Positions 33,280 to 43,777 of a DNA stretch of 64,000 bases are shown here, one piece after another. The stretch is from Prevotella sp. HUN102 (GTDB lineage Bacteria > Bacteroidota > Bacteroidia > Bacteroidales > Bacteroidaceae). Every line of letters begins with the position of its first letter. Positions within the stretch are counted from its first letter, which is position 1. The stretch spans positions 558,001 to 622,000 of the forward strand of contig NZ_JIAF01000001.1 in assembly GCF_000688375.1 (NCBI RefSeq), in the 5' to 3' direction. Made by a program: the position numbers and the translations under genes. The notes beneath the pieces are model-generated. The model made no database searches. It was not told the DNA's origin and saw only the letters and a program-made list of their open reading frames with translations.

Positions 33280-36200
33280 ATGAATTTCAATAAAATATTA
33301 AAGTCGCTTTTCGGCGACAAGTCCACACGTGATATGAAACTTATTCAGCCTTTCGTAGAGAAAGTAAAGGCTGAATACCCTGCAATCAAGGAACTTAGCA
33401 ACGACGAACTTCGTGCCAAGACCAAGGAAATACAGCAGTATGTGCAGGATGCAGGCAAGGCACAGCGCGAGGAAATTGAGAAACTGCGCGAGGAAATAGA
33501 GAAAACGCCTATCGATGAGCGTGAAGAAATCTTCAACAAAATCGACAAACTCGACAAGGAAGCACTCGAAAACTACGAGACTGCCCTCAACGAGGTAATG
33601 CCGGTGGCCTTCTCCATCGTGAAGGATACAGCACGCCGATTTGCCGAAAACGAAGAAACCATCGTAACGGCGACTGATTTCGACCGCGAACTCGCTGCCG
33701 ACCCACGCAAGGACTTCATCACGATAGACGGCGACAAGGCTATCTATCACAATCATTGGACTGCCGGAGGCAACGACCTGAAGTGGGAAATGGTTCACTA
33801 CGACGTGCAGCTCTTCGGTGGTACGGTGCTCCATCAGGGTAAGATTGCCGAAATGGCAACGGGTGAGGGTAAGACACTTGTGGCTACGCTGCCGGTGTTC
33901 CTCAATGCACTGACGGGCAACGGCGTTCACGTCGTAACCGTGAACGACTATCTTGCAAAGCGCGACTCCGAGTGGATGGGTCCGCTCTATATGTTCAACG
34001 GTCTTTCGGTAGACTGTATCGACAAGCATCAGCCTAACTCTGAGGCACGCCGCAGGGCATATCAGGCCGACATTACTTTCGGTACGAACAATGAGTTCGG
34101 TTTCGACTACCTCCGCGATAATATGGCTGTGTCGCCTTCCGACCTCGTTCAGCGTCAGCACAACTATGCCATTGTCGATGAGGTGGACTCCGTTTTGATT
34201 GACGATGCACGTACACCTCTTATTATTAGTGGTCCTGTGCCGAAGGGCGAAGACCAGATGTATGAGGAATATCAGCCATTGGTGCAGAAACTGTTCGAGG
34301 TTCAGCGCAAGCAGGCAACAGAACTGCTTTCCGAAGCTCGCCACAAGATAGCAGAAGCAGGCAAACTGACAGACGACAAGGCACGCTCTGCAATGCTCGA
34401 AGAGGGATTCCTCGCACTCTATCGTTCTCATAAGGCGTTGCCAAAGAATAAGGCACTCATCAAATTCCTGTCGGAAGACGGCATCAAGTCGGGAATGCTC
34501 AAGACCGAGGAGTTCTATATGGCAAACAACAACCGTGAAATGCCGAAGGCTATCGAACCGTTGTTCTTCGTTACCGACGAAAAGATGAACTCAAGCGACC
34601 TTACCGACAAGGGTGCTGCGTGGTTGGCGAAGGAAGTTAATGACGATAAACTCTTCGTTTTACCTGACATTACGACAGAATTGTCGCTCCTTGAAAAGGA
34701 AAAGGACGAGAAGAAAATCGACGAACAGACCTATATCGACAAGAAAGACGACCTGATGAGCTTCTATGGCGTGCAGAGCGAGCGCGTCCATACGCTTCAG
34801 CAGCTCCTCAAGGCATACACAATGTTCAACAAGGATGATGAATACGTGGTTCTTGACGGCGAAGTGAAAATCGTAGACGAGCAGACAGGCCGTATTATGG
34901 ACGGTCGCCGATGGAGCGATGGTCTGCATCAGGCCGTTGAAGCCAAGGAACACGTGAAGGTGGAGGCTGCAACGCAGACTTTTGCCACAATCACTTTGCA
35001 GAACTACTTCCGTATGTACCACAAGCTCGCAGGTATGACCGGTACTGCTTCCACCGAGGCAGGCGAGTTCTGGGACATTTATAAACTCGACGTTGTTGAG
35101 ATTCCTACCAACCGTCCTATCGCCCGTAAGGATATGGACGACCGTGTCTACAAGACTGCACGCGAGAAATACGCAGCCGTAATCGAGGAAGTGGAAGCAA
35201 TGCGCAACAGCGGCCGTCCTTGCCTTGTGGGTACAACATCCGTTGAAATCAGCGAACTCTTGAGTAAGATGCTGAATATGCGCAAGATACCTCATCAAGT
35301 ATTGAACGCCAAGCAGCACCTGAAGGAAGCACAGATTGTTGCCGACGCAGGCCGTTCTATCGACGGCAAGGGTGCCGTAACCATCGCTACCAATATGGCG
35401 GGCCGTGGTACGGACATCAAACTCTCACAAGAGGTTAAAGACGCAGGTGGTTTGGCAATCATCGGTACGGAACGCCACGAGAGCCGCCGCGTAGACCGTC
35501 AGCTGCGTGGCCGTGCCGGTCGTCAGGGCGACCCGGGTTCTTCCGTATTCTATGTTTCGCTCGAAGACAAACTGATGCGTCTGTTCGGTTCAGAACGCAT
35601 TGCAAAGGTAATGGACAGGCTCGGTTTCGACGAAGGAGAGCGTATCGAATCCTCTATGATTTCGAGCAGCATCGAGCGTGCTCAGAAGAAAGTCGAGGAA
35701 AACAACTTTGGTATTCGTAAGCGTCTGTTGGAATACGATGACGTTATGAACAAGCAGCGTACCGTTATTTACGAAAAACGTCGCCACGCCTTGATGGGAG
35801 AGCGCATCGGTATGGATATTTCCAACGTCATTTGGGACCGTTGCGTGAACATCATACAGAACAACGACTACGAAGGTTGCAAGGAAGAGTTCCTCAAGGT
35901 ATTGGCAATGGAATGCCCATTCTCTGAAACAGAACTTGCAACAGCAAGCAAGGACGAGCTTGCAGAGCGCAGTTTTCAGGCTGCCATCGATACTTTCGAG
36001 CGCAAGACTGAGCGAATCCAGACTGTTGCGTGGCCGGTTATCAAGGATATTTACGAGAATCAGGGCGCAATCTACGAAAGAATTATGGTGCCAATCACAG
36101 ACGGCAAGCGCGTCTACAACATTCCTTGCAACCTCAAGGAGGCATACGACTCTGAAGGTAAGGATGTTGTGAAGCAGTTTGAAAAGGTCATCCTCCTCCA

Positions 36201-36636
36201 TCTCATCGACGACGACTGGAAGGAGAACCTCCGTCAGCTCGACGAGCTACGCCATTCCGTTCAGAACGCATCCTATGAACAGAAGGATCCGTTGCTCATC
36301 TTCAAGCTGGAGAGCGTGAAACTGTGGGACAATATGATCAACGACCTGAACAACCGTACTGCAAGTGTGCTTATGCGTGGGCAGATTCCGGAAATGCAAC
36401 CTGCCGAAGAGGTCAAGGAAGCAGCTCCGGAGGAAAGAACCCAGCGTTACAATGAGCAGAAGGATGACTTGATTGATCCTAACCAACAGGCGGCTGCCCA
36501 TCACGATACACGCGAAGGTGCGCAACAGCCGCAGCGTGTGCCTTATCAGGCCGAAAAAATGCCACGTCCGAATGATCCATGCCCTTGCGGTAGTGGAAAG
36601 AAGTTTAAGAATTGCCACGGTCGCAACTTGCGATAA
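33280..36636 (+). CDS. secA: Preprotein translocase ATPase SecA
   Basis: A 1118-residue SecA, larger than the ~900 residues of proteobacterial versions, as is usual in Bacteroidetes. A charged, coiled-coil-like stretch at about residues 55-100 ([20 protein letters not shown]) and an insertion in the region 330-500 account for the extra length. NBD1 has Walker [10 protein letters not shown] at about 193-201 and [20 protein letters not shown] near 305-325. NBD2 has NMAGRGTDI and [10 protein letters not shown]. The C-terminus carries the zinc-binding SEC-C motif [14 protein letters not shown]. It drives protein export through SecYEG at the inner membrane. It is followed by a strong terminator. 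Confidence 0.98.
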   Translation: MNFNKILKSLFGDKSTRDMKLIQPFVEKVKAEYPAIKELSNDELRAKTKEIQQYVQDAGKAQREEIEKLREEIEKTPIDEREEIFNKIDKLDKEALENYETALNEVMPVAFSIVKDTARRFAENEETIVTATDFDRELAADPRKDFITIDGDKAIYHNHWTAGGNDLKWEMVHYDVQLFGGTVLHQGKIAEMATGEGKTLVATLPVFLNALTGNGVHVVTVNDYLAKRDSEWMGPLYMFNGLSVDCIDKHQPNSEARRRAYQADITFGTNNEFGFDYLRDNMAVSPSDLVQRQHNYAIVDEVDSVLIDDARTPLIISGPVPKGEDQMYEEYQPLVQKLFEVQRKQATELLSEARHKIAEAGKLTDDKARSAMLEEGFLALYRSHKALPKNKALIKFLSEDGIKSGMLKTEEFYMANNNREMPKAIEPLFFVTDEKMNSSDLTDKGAAWLAKEVNDDKLFVLPDITTELSLLEKEKDEKKIDEQTYIDKKDDLMSFYGVQSERVHTLQQLLKAYTMFNKDDEYVVLDGEVKIVDEQTGRIMDGRRWSDGLHQAVEAKEHVKVEAATQTFATITLQNYFRMYHKLAGMTGTASTEAGEFWDIYKLDVVEIPTNRPIARKDMDDRVYKTAREKYAAVIEEVEAMRNSGRPCLVGTTSVEISELLSKMLNMRKIPHQVLNAKQHLKEAQIVADAGRSIDGKGAVTIATNMAGRGTDIKLSQEVKDAGGLAIIGTERHESRRVDRQLRGRAGRQGDPGSSVFYVSLEDKLMRLFGSERIAKVMDRLGFDEGERIESSMISSSIERAQKKVEENNFGIRKRLLEYDDVMNKQRTVIYEKRRHALMGERIGMDISNVIWDRCVNIIQNNDYEGCKEEFLKVLAMECPFSETELATASKDELAERSFQAAIDTFERKTERIQTVAWPVIKDIYENQGAIYERIMVPITDGKRVYNIPCNLKEAYDSEGKDVVKQFEKVILLHLIDDDWKENLRQLDELRHSVQNASYEQKDPLLIFKLESVKLWDNMINDLNNRTASVLMRGQIPEMQPAEEVKEAAPEERTQRYNEQKDDLIDPNQQAAAHHDTREGAQQPQRVPYQAEKMPRPNDPCPCGSGKKFKNCHGRNLR

Positions 36637-36654
36637 ACGGCAAATCATACGAAC

Positions 36655-36689
36655 AAAAATGGTGTTTGGAAATTCCAAACACCATTTTT
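36655..36689 (+). terminator. Terminator downstream of secA
   Basis: Perfect 17-bp arms (36655-36671 and 36673-36689) including A5 and T5, followed by further T. The stem begins 18 bases after the secA stop codon. Confidence 0.85.
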
Positions 36690-36837
36690 TATTATCTCTT
36701 CTTTGCATCCACTAAAAACAAATATCTGCATTCATCTCGAACAGATACAGTAAAAATGCCTCTGCTTCCTCTATGCGAGGAAAAAACCGTGATTCCGTGA
36801 AACCTGTGCGAAATAAAATCGCCACACCAAGAGGCTA

Positions 36838-37332
36838 TCAATCGCCAAATTTATTCTGCCAAAAACGATTCGTAATGTCTTCCAAGGAACCGTTCTCCCC
36901 CACTCTATACATTCTCTGATTCGTTTTACGGCTGTCAAGCCCACCGAGATGTTTGATATACGGTCCCACCTTTATATAATCGAAGTTCCGTTTTTCAATC
37001 TGACTGGCTATCATCGTGCGCCCCGTGTACCATCCGATTTTCAGTTCCGGATGCCTTTCTCTTACCTCTTTCGCCAAGACATTCACGGCATCGGGTTCAG
37101 CGTCGCCACCCATTATTCCCAGACAGGTAAGCCTGTTGTTGCTCGACTGCAACATAGTCTCAACGGCATCGATGGTCAATAGTTCCCCAACGTCTTTCCA
37201 AAGAAACGTGCTGTGGCAACCGGGACACCTGCAAGGACAGTTGGAGAGATTGATTGCCAGCGTTACTTCGTCGGGAAATTCCTGAAAAACGATGTCGGAA
37301 TTAATGTATTTCAGCATAGAGATTACAGACAA
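36838..37332 (-). CDS. nrdG: Anaerobic ribonucleoside-triphosphate reductase activating protein
   Basis: A 164-residue radical-SAM enzyme of normal NrdG length. The cluster-binding motif CPCRCPGC (CxxxCxxC) lies at residues 32-39, followed by LGIMGGDAEP and a C-terminal YIKHLGGLDSRKTNQRMYRV. NrdG uses a 4Fe-4S cluster and S-adenosylmethionine to create the glycyl radical on NrdD. A second in-frame ATG (MLKYINSD, five residues on) is an alternative start. It lies 102 bases downstream of nrdD on the same strand, the usual nrdDG arrangement. Confidence 0.95.
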   Translation of the reverse strand: MSVISMLKYINSDIVFQEFPDEVTLAINLSNCPCRCPGCHSTFLWKDVGELLTIDAVETMLQSSNNRLTCLGIMGGDAEPDAVNVLAKEVRERHPELKIGWYTGRTMIASQIEKRNFDYIKVGPYIKHLGGLDSRKTNQRMYRVGENGSLEDITNRFWQNKFGD

Positions 37333-37434
37333 TAAAGACGTGAAAGGAATACAAAATCGTGTTTAAAAGGGAGAAAGCGATGGAGTGAAGAAGCGAAAAA
37401 ACTTCACTTCTTCACTACCATTACCCGTGTTTTC

Positions 37435-39540
37435 CTAAACAGTATATTTCTCTTTCGTTGCGTAATATCTGCGCTCAGCCTCGGCCTGACGCGGAGCAGA
37501 GAAGTTGCTGACACGCTTCATATAACCAATGACACGAGTGAGATAATCCAAATTCTTGGAATGGCAATGCGGACACTCCTTCAGATTGCGCTTGTCTATG
37601 TGCCCACAATCGTTGCAGACCGTGTTCGGGATATTGAACGTAAAGTAGTTGCAACCTTCCTGTGCTGCCACCTTCAGCAACTGGCGATACTGTGGCTGTG
37701 TAAGATGCTCGTCAAGATTCATGTGAAGTGCCGAACCACCCGTCAGATGCTCGATATACGGCGCACCGTGCAGACGGAACTTGTCGAGAATCGTCAGCGA
37801 ATTGTCTTCCACACGATAGAAATAACTGTTGTAGCAGTCGCGTGGAACGAAATAGCCGTCGGTCTTATCCCATTTTGCGTGCTTCACACCCACATTCTCG
37901 GCAGGTATCATTTCGCAGTTGAACATAGCTTCCTTGGTGCGATAGCTCTTGTTGAACTTCTCTACCAGACCGAGCACACCCTGCACAAATTCCTTATACG
38001 CATCGTTCGGAGTGATGTCCAGTCCCATAAATTCCGCCGCTTCCACCAAACCGTTGATACCGATAGTGAGATACTGTCGGTCGATGTTGATATAGCCGGC
38101 ATCGAACAACGGCAGCATACGGTTGCGCAGCAAATCCTTCAGATTCTCATTGTAAGCCAACTGCACCTTGTGGCACACATCAATCACGTGCGAAAGATAT
38201 TCCTTATAGTCCATCCCACGATTGACGGCATACTGAATGCAACGGTTCAGATTGATGGTGAGCACACTCTTCGAGCCCGTTGAAACACCACCTGCACCGA
38301 GCGTATAGGAGAAACCATTGTCCTGAATCTCGTTACGGAGACGGCAGCAAGAACTGAGTGAGTCGGCATTGTCGCTCATATAAGTGAAGAAGCTGTGCCC
38401 TTCGGCATACATCTGCGCAGCATAATCGCCCCATTCCGCATCGCGGCACTCTCCGTTGTCGGCGAGCAGAGCCATTGTTTCCACCGGGAACGTGAGCACG
38501 GCCTTCGTTCTTTCCTGATTGAACCATTTCATAAAGCGTTTCTGCAACCACGACACGCCTTCCCAATCAGGCTTTGAACCGTCGGGGAAATAGAAATTCT
38601 CGAAGAGCGATTCAAAATAATACTTGTCGTAATACGAGATATTCCAGAAAACAGCCTGATAATTGCGTGCACCGGTCGGTTGGTTCAGCGAATAGACAAT
38701 CTGCTCAAAGTAATCCGTGATAATCTTGTCAATCGTGCGCTGCTTCAAACTCAGGTCCACCACCTTGTCGGAATGCTGCCAATAGTCCTTTCCATACTCT
38801 AATTGGATGAAATAGTTCATATACATAAGGAACTCCGGCGTGGCGCAGGCACCGGCCAACATACTGGAAACCATAAACACCATATTGATGAAGCCCCCGC
38901 AGAAGCTCCTCAGATTGGTAGGTGCCGTAGAGTTGCCTCCGATGGAAGTTGTGCCGCCAATCAGCCAAGGATACATCGTGATGGATGCACAATAGTTCGC
39001 CAGATTCGTTTCGTCGTTCTTATAGATAAAATGATGAGTGAGCAAGTGAACATACTCTTCTGCCAGCTCCTTTCCGTACATCTTCTTGATTCTGTCCGTC
39101 AGCAGACGACGGTTCAGACGAATGAAACCCTGCTTCGGCAATTCGCCAATCAATGTAGCGATATTCTTGTTTTCCACATTGGCATTCGCATCAAATTTTG
39201 AACCCGTTGCGGCATTCTCTGCCATACAATAGTCTGTCAGGAAGCGCATCTTCTCCAAAACCTCTCGGTCTTCGGTGTGCTGCTGACGATACACGATGAA
39301 GCTCTTGGCTACGTTGTAATACCCCTCCTTCATCAGTGCCACCTCCACCTGATTCTGAATATCCTCTACCTTAATATCATTGTGAATGTCAAGATTAGCC
39401 AACACCTTAGACACCGTTCCGAGATCCGTCGGTTCATTCACACTTTCAAATGCCTTTACGATGGCATTCATAATCTTGTCGAGCGAGAAACGCTCCTTAG
39501 TTCCGTCACGCTTAGTAATCGTGAAATTCTTGATTTCCAT
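37435..39540 (-). CDS. nrdD: Anaerobic ribonucleoside-triphosphate reductase (class III)
   Basis: A 701-residue protein with an N-terminal ATP-cone (about residues 1-95, TITKRDGTKERFSLDKIMNA), the 10-strand barrel core, a C-terminal zinc site (CNDCGH and CPHC) and the glycyl-radical loop RVIGYMKRV near residue 675. It reduces ribonucleoside triphosphates to deoxyribonucleotides under anaerobic conditions, activated by NrdG encoded next door. The ATP-cone implies allosteric control by ATP/dATP. A good promoter lies 130 bases upstream. It fits an obligate anaerobe. Confidence 0.97.
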   Translation of the reverse strand: MEIKNFTITKRDGTKERFSLDKIMNAIVKAFESVNEPTDLGTVSKVLANLDIHNDIKVEDIQNQVEVALMKEGYYNVAKSFIVYRQQHTEDREVLEKMRFLTDYCMAENAATGSKFDANANVENKNIATLIGELPKQGFIRLNRRLLTDRIKKMYGKELAEEYVHLLTHHFIYKNDETNLANYCASITMYPWLIGGTTSIGGNSTAPTNLRSFCGGFINMVFMVSSMLAGACATPEFLMYMNYFIQLEYGKDYWQHSDKVVDLSLKQRTIDKIITDYFEQIVYSLNQPTGARNYQAVFWNISYYDKYYFESLFENFYFPDGSKPDWEGVSWLQKRFMKWFNQERTKAVLTFPVETMALLADNGECRDAEWGDYAAQMYAEGHSFFTYMSDNADSLSSCCRLRNEIQDNGFSYTLGAGGVSTGSKSVLTINLNRCIQYAVNRGMDYKEYLSHVIDVCHKVQLAYNENLKDLLRNRMLPLFDAGYINIDRQYLTIGINGLVEAAEFMGLDITPNDAYKEFVQGVLGLVEKFNKSYRTKEAMFNCEMIPAENVGVKHAKWDKTDGYFVPRDCYNSYFYRVEDNSLTILDKFRLHGAPYIEHLTGGSALHMNLDEHLTQPQYRQLLKVAAQEGCNYFTFNIPNTVCNDCGHIDKRNLKECPHCHSKNLDYLTRVIGYMKRVSNFSAPRQAEAERRYYATKEKYTV

Positions 39541-39670
39541 TTCTTAGTATATTGTATTAATAAATATTATTCTGATTCTCAAAAAGGTCAGACAAGGCAT
39601 CCTAAAAAGAGAATTTAATCAAACATAAAATCCGATATAGTTTTCAGTTTTGGACAACTTTTCCCATTTG

Positions 39671-39700
39671 CAAAGGTATAAAGTTTTCCCAAATAAACAA
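39671..39700 (-). promoter_or_regulatory. Promoter of nrdD-nrdG
   Basis: The minus strand reads TTG (39698-39700), a 19-base spacer, then TACCTTTG (39671-39678). It leaves a leader of about 125 bases; no convincing NrdR box was found in it. Confidence 0.5.
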
Positions 39701-40132
39701 TTAATAATTTCACTAAGAAATATAGAACATTTCTATTATAAAACTATAACAAACTGATACACAATAGTTTGTGAATTCACAAAAACAAGAATAACATAGA
39801 AAAATTTTCCATATTTATTACAAACTTTATTCGCAATGACAATTCATAAAATATTATTTTGGAAAACTTTTATATTTCAAATAAAACAATATAGTATTCA
39901 TTTTACTCATTCAAGAAGAAAAACACAGCCTAAAAATATATTTATATAAATACCTCTGAACCTGAAACTATCCTATATCTCCCTTTGATTTTGTGTTGAT
40001 ATCAAACCCGGGCGAACTCATTTTCAATCCTAAACCCGAACAATTTTATGGGCACAAATCAACGAACAAACCATCAGAACAGCATCTTCAATCCATCAGA
40101 ATATCTCCCTTGTTTCAGACCCACAAAAACTC

Positions 40133-40220
40133 GTTTTGCATTCTTGCGAAGAATACATTCCATTCTTCGCAAGAATGCAAAACAAACGTGCGAAGATTGC
40201 CTTACAATCTTCGCACGTTT
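40133..40220. repeat. Palindromic intergenic repeat, copy 3 (two adjacent perfect hairpins)
   Basis: Hairpin A has 22-bp perfect arms (40133-40154 and 40162-40183) with a 7-base loop and contains TGCATTCTTGCGAAGAAT. Hairpin B follows at once with 16-bp perfect arms (40184-40199 and 40205-40220), AAACGTGCGAAGATTG and its complement, loop CCTTA. The two units differ (GAAGAAT versus GAAGATT) and recur elsewhere separately. Confidence 0.9.
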
Positions 40221-40373
40221 GAAAAATAAAAGTTTGCCTATTGATTTTCAACCACTTACAAGCAACCTGACATTGTCAATATTTCATCTGCCAACATTAC
40301 TGTATAACAAGGCTATAAATGCCCAAATGATGGTTCACTTGCAGTATAGAAAGGTTTGTTTTTCTTACAAATA

Positions 40374-41285
40374 TCAGATGCCTTTCGCCTTATTGGCAAC
40401 GAACACGCCCAAAAGGATGAGGGCACAGCCGACAAAGGCCATCAAGGTCATTGGTTCGTCGAGGAAAAGGGCACTGGCGAGAACCGTTGTAACGGGGCTG
40501 AGATAGATGTAGTTGGATGATTTCAGCGCACCGAGCTTCACGATAACCCACGTCCACGATACAAAACATACAAAGGATGCAATGCAGCCGAGGAAGAAAA
40601 GATTGCCCCAGATATTCACATCAAGGAATCCACTGAGAGGGAAGGTCCAAGGATTGACAATATAGATGGGCAGTATCGACAGCACTCCATAGAAAAACAC
40701 TTTGCGGGTAAGAAATACTGACGAATAACGGCCGGAGACATTCTTCATCAGCAACGAATAGAAAGCCCAGCTTACCGCAGCAGCCAGTGCAAGAAGGTCA
40801 CCGAGAGGGTTAAGTTTAAGATTGAACTGACCATTGTAAATCACAAAACCTACACCCAGAACCGCCATTGCCGAACCAATCGTAAGCAGCCAACTTGCCT
40901 TGACGTTCTTATAAATCATCAGCGCAATCATTACCGTGATAAGCGGCGCAATGGAAACGATGAAGCTCACATTGTTTACAAAGGAGTATTTGATAGCCCA
41001 ATTCTCGGTGCAGAAGTAAAGCGAACCACCGAAAACACCGAGCAGAAACATCAGGAACTCGTCTTTCCACGAGTCAGCAAAGAGCTTCTGGGGGGAGATA
41101 AACCATATACAGATATATGCAATGAAGAAACGAAGCACGAAGATGTCTTCCGGTTTCAGCCCTCCGTCCATCAGCTTACGCGTGTTTACAAAAGTTATAC
41201 CCCATATCATTGCAGTAACGATAGCCACGATATGGTAAACGATAGTGCGCATTGCGCCAGATTCTTTTTTTGTCTTCAAATTCAT
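40374..41285 (-). CDS. DMT-superfamily permease (EamA family)
   Basis: A 303-residue protein with about ten membrane helices arranged as two EamA repeats: VTAMIWGITFVNTRKLMDGG and FVLRFFIAYICIW in the first half, LAAAVSWAFYSLLMKNVSGR and YIYLSPVTTVLASALFLDEP in the second. Members export or import small metabolites such as amino acids or nucleobases; the substrate cannot be inferred here. The ATG at 41252 (MRTIVYHIVAIV) is an equally good start, eleven residues in. The gene has no partners. Confidence 0.85.
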   Translation of the reverse strand: MNLKTKKESGAMRTIVYHIVAIVTAMIWGITFVNTRKLMDGGLKPEDIFVLRFFIAYICIWFISPQKLFADSWKDEFLMFLLGVFGGSLYFCTENWAIKYSFVNNVSFIVSIAPLITVMIALMIYKNVKASWLLTIGSAMAVLGVGFVIYNGQFNLKLNPLGDLLALAAAVSWAFYSLLMKNVSGRYSSVFLTRKVFFYGVLSILPIYIVNPWTFPLSGFLDVNIWGNLFFLGCIASFVCFVSWTWVIVKLGALKSSNYIYLSPVTTVLASALFLDEPMTLMAFVGCALILLGVFVANKAKGI

Positions 41286-41474
41286 AGTTATAAAGATAGG
41301 AAAAAAGGAAAAGAAAATTTCATTGAAAAGAAGGAAAAGGTTGTGTTATTTCAGAACCGATTCCTGTCAGATTCATTTAATTTACGCTGTTTTATTTATT
41401 ACCTTACTAAATTATTCATCATTTTACAACCACATCCCCCTCTGCCAAAGCGAAGGGGGATGAGGAGATTTGTA

Positions 41475-43589
41475 TTATTTCATTTTCATTCCGAGATGAT
41501 ACATTATGAATCCATAGATATCGGCACTCTCTTCGAGCTGCTTGCTCAATGGTTTTCCGGCACCGTGGCCTGCCTTGGTGTCGATTCTGATGAGCGTTGG
41601 TGCGCTGCCCTTCTGGCAATCCTGCAAGGTAGCGGCAAACTTGAACGAATGGGCGGGAACCACACGATCGTCGTGGTCGCCCGTCGTTACGAGTGTTGCA
41701 GGATAGGCTGTGCCCGGTTTGAGGTTGTGCAACGGAGAATAACCCTTCAGGTATTCAAACATTTCCTTGCTGTCCTCGCTTGTTCCATAGTCAGGTGCCC
41801 AGTTCCATCCGATCGTGAACTTATGGTAACGGAGCATATCCATTACGCCCACCTGCGGCACACACACCTTGAAGAGGTCGGGACGCTGCGTCATACAAGC
41901 ACCGACGAGCAAACCACCGTTGCTGCCACCCACGATGGCAATCTTTTCGTTCGAGCTGTATTTGTTGGAAATGAGCCATTCTGCCGACGCAATGAAGTCG
42001 TCGAACACGTTCTGCTTGTTCATCTTCGTGCCGGCCAAGTGCCATTCCTCGCCATATTCGCTTCCGCCGCGCAGATTTACCTGTGCATAGATGCCGCCAT
42101 TCTCGAGGAACGGAATGCGCATTGACGAGAATCCGGGAGGCAACGATACGTTGAAGCCACCATAACCGTAGAGATAAACCGGATTCTTTCCATTGCGTTT
42201 CATACCCTTCTTATAGGTAAGGAACATCGGAACCTTCGTTCCATCCTTGCTCGTAATAAACACCTGTTCGGTGTGATAGCCATCCGACTTGAAATTAACT
42301 TTCGGAGAAGCGAATACCGTGCTCTTATTACTGTTTACATCGTAGGCATAAATCATTCCCGGAACGGTAAAGGAAGAGAAGGTGTAGAAACATTCCTTGC
42401 GTTCGCGCTTGCCCGAGAAGCGAGCCGTACCAACGGTAGGCAACTGAATTTCGTGCAGCCGCTGTCCGTCCATATTATAAAGGTAGGCGTGGCTTGAGGC
42501 ATCCTTGCTGTAAGAAAGAATCATCTTTCCGTCCACAAAAGTTACGTCTTCCAGCACGTCCGACGTTTCGGGAATCAGCTCTTTCCAGTTTTTCATTCCC
42601 GGATTCTTCACGTTTGCCACCATCAACCTGTTGCGTGGCGCACCATCGTTGGTGTAGATGTAGATATTGTCGCCGATGATCTCGATGGGCATATACTGCA
42701 AATCCATATTGGAAGTCATCTGAATGAACTGCGAATTGGGCACACGGAGGTCGCGGACGAAAAGATTGTTGCCTGCACCTCCTCCACTTTCGGTAAGGAA
42801 CATCATTGTTTCCTCCTCATTCACGCTAACGCTGTAAAAGCGAAGGGGCTGCGAAGGATTCTGATAGAAAAGCACATCCTCGCTCTGGGGCGTCCCCATC
42901 TTGTGATAATAGATCTTATGCACCTCGTTCTTGCTGCTGAACTCCCTGCCCTTTTCGGGAGCATCGTAGGCACTGTAATAGAAACCGTCGCCACACCAGA
43001 CTGCACCCGTGAACTTTGCCCACACGATATGGTCGTCGAGCACCTTTCCAGTAGCCACGTCCTTCACGTAGATTTCGTTCCAATCGCTGCCACTTCTTGC
43101 AATCACATAGGCCATATACTTGCCATTATGCGAAAACGATGTGCCTTGCAGAGCCACCGTACCGTCCGTACTCAACTGATTGGGGTCCAAGAACACACGC
43201 TGCGTGCCATTCAACTCGTCCATCTGATAGAGCACGCTCTGGTTCTGCAAGCCATTGTTGCGATAGATATACCATTTTCCGTCTTTCTCGAAAGGTGCTC
43301 CCACCTTTTCGTAGTTGGCAACTTCAGTAAGTCGCTTCAGGAGTTTGCCACGAAACGGAATCTTTTGCAGATAAGCATTCGTCAGTCCGTTTTCAGCCTG
43401 TACCCAAGCCGTCGTTTCTGCACTGCGGTCGTTTTCCAACGGTCGGTAAGGGTCGGCCACTTTCGTACCGAAATACTCATCGACTGTATTGTCGCTCGGA
43501 GCTTTTGGATACTTAATGCCTACACCCGTTTGTCCCATCATAGTTGTTGATGTCAGCATAAGAGCCGACAATAGGAATGTCTTCTTCAT
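41475..43589 (-). CDS. Prolyl oligopeptidase family serine peptidase (S9A)
   Basis: A 704-residue secreted peptidase with signal peptide MKKTFLLSALMLTSTTMMG. The N-terminal beta-propeller (PYRPLENDRSAETTAWVQAE onward) caps an alpha/beta-hydrolase domain with the nucleophile serine in GGSNGGLL near residue 555, the aspartate in TGDHDDRVVP near 640 and the histidine in KAGHGAGKP near 674. S9A enzymes cleave short peptides after proline. A periplasmic role in peptide catabolism is expected for a proteolytic gut or oral anaerobe. It is monocistronic with a TAACTTTG element 60 bases upstream. Confidence 0.93.
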   Translation of the reverse strand: MKKTFLLSALMLTSTTMMGQTGVGIKYPKAPSDNTVDEYFGTKVADPYRPLENDRSAETTAWVQAENGLTNAYLQKIPFRGKLLKRLTEVANYEKVGAPFEKDGKWYIYRNNGLQNQSVLYQMDELNGTQRVFLDPNQLSTDGTVALQGTSFSHNGKYMAYVIARSGSDWNEIYVKDVATGKVLDDHIVWAKFTGAVWCGDGFYYSAYDAPEKGREFSSKNEVHKIYYHKMGTPQSEDVLFYQNPSQPLRFYSVSVNEEETMMFLTESGGGAGNNLFVRDLRVPNSQFIQMTSNMDLQYMPIEIIGDNIYIYTNDGAPRNRLMVANVKNPGMKNWKELIPETSDVLEDVTFVDGKMILSYSKDASSHAYLYNMDGQRLHEIQLPTVGTARFSGKRERKECFYTFSSFTVPGMIYAYDVNSNKSTVFASPKVNFKSDGYHTEQVFITSKDGTKVPMFLTYKKGMKRNGKNPVYLYGYGGFNVSLPPGFSSMRIPFLENGGIYAQVNLRGGSEYGEEWHLAGTKMNKQNVFDDFIASAEWLISNKYSSNEKIAIVGGSNGGLLVGACMTQRPDLFKVCVPQVGVMDMLRYHKFTIGWNWAPDYGTSEDSKEMFEYLKGYSPLHNLKPGTAYPATLVTTGDHDDRVVPAHSFKFAATLQDCQKGSAPTLIRIDTKAGHGAGKPLSKQLEESADIYGFIMYHLGMKMK

Positions 43590-43648
43590 ATAGATTTATT
43601 GCCTTTTCAGTATCTTAGGTTTATGTTTTTGCTAAATTCGATTTGGCG

Positions 43649-43656
43649 CAAAGTTA
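43649..43656 (-). promoter_or_regulatory. -7 element for the prolyl oligopeptidase gene
   Basis: The minus strand reads TAACTTTG, matching TAnnTTTG, 60 bases upstream of the ATG. No exact -33 is seen. Confidence 0.45.
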
Positions 43657-43740
43657 GTAAATTAATCGGAAGAAACAGAAAGGAAAGGTAATTTTAAATG
43701 TAAAAAAAACAATGTATTATATATTTTTAACAAAGAAAAC

Positions 43741-43771
43741 TTGCAATAATAAATTATTACTCTTAATTTTG
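43741..43771 (+). promoter_or_regulatory. Orphan promoter upstream of a candidate small RNA
   Basis: TTG (43741-43743), a 20-base spacer and TAATTTTG (43764-43771) followed by CATCG. No gene follows; a terminator lies about 40-70 bases downstream. Confidence 0.5.
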
Positions 43772-43777
43772 CATCGT

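Larger units (their letters stand above)
39541..40373. other. Gene-free gap between nrdD and the DMT permease gene
   Basis: About 830 bases, very AT-rich from 39670 to 39960. It holds the nrdD promoter and the largest, most symmetric copy of the palindromic repeat (40133-40220). The short frames here translate the repeat and are not supported as genes. Confidence 0.6.

Noticed and set aside
39541..39700. NrdR box upstream of nrdD
   Set aside because: AT-rich partial palindromes are present but none matches the paired 16-base NrdR boxes convincingly.
40048..40506. 152-codon frame over the repeat region left of the DMT permease gene
   Set aside because: Its first half translates the palindromic repeat (the same peptide fragments appear from the other repeat copies) and its second half is antisense to the permease gene.
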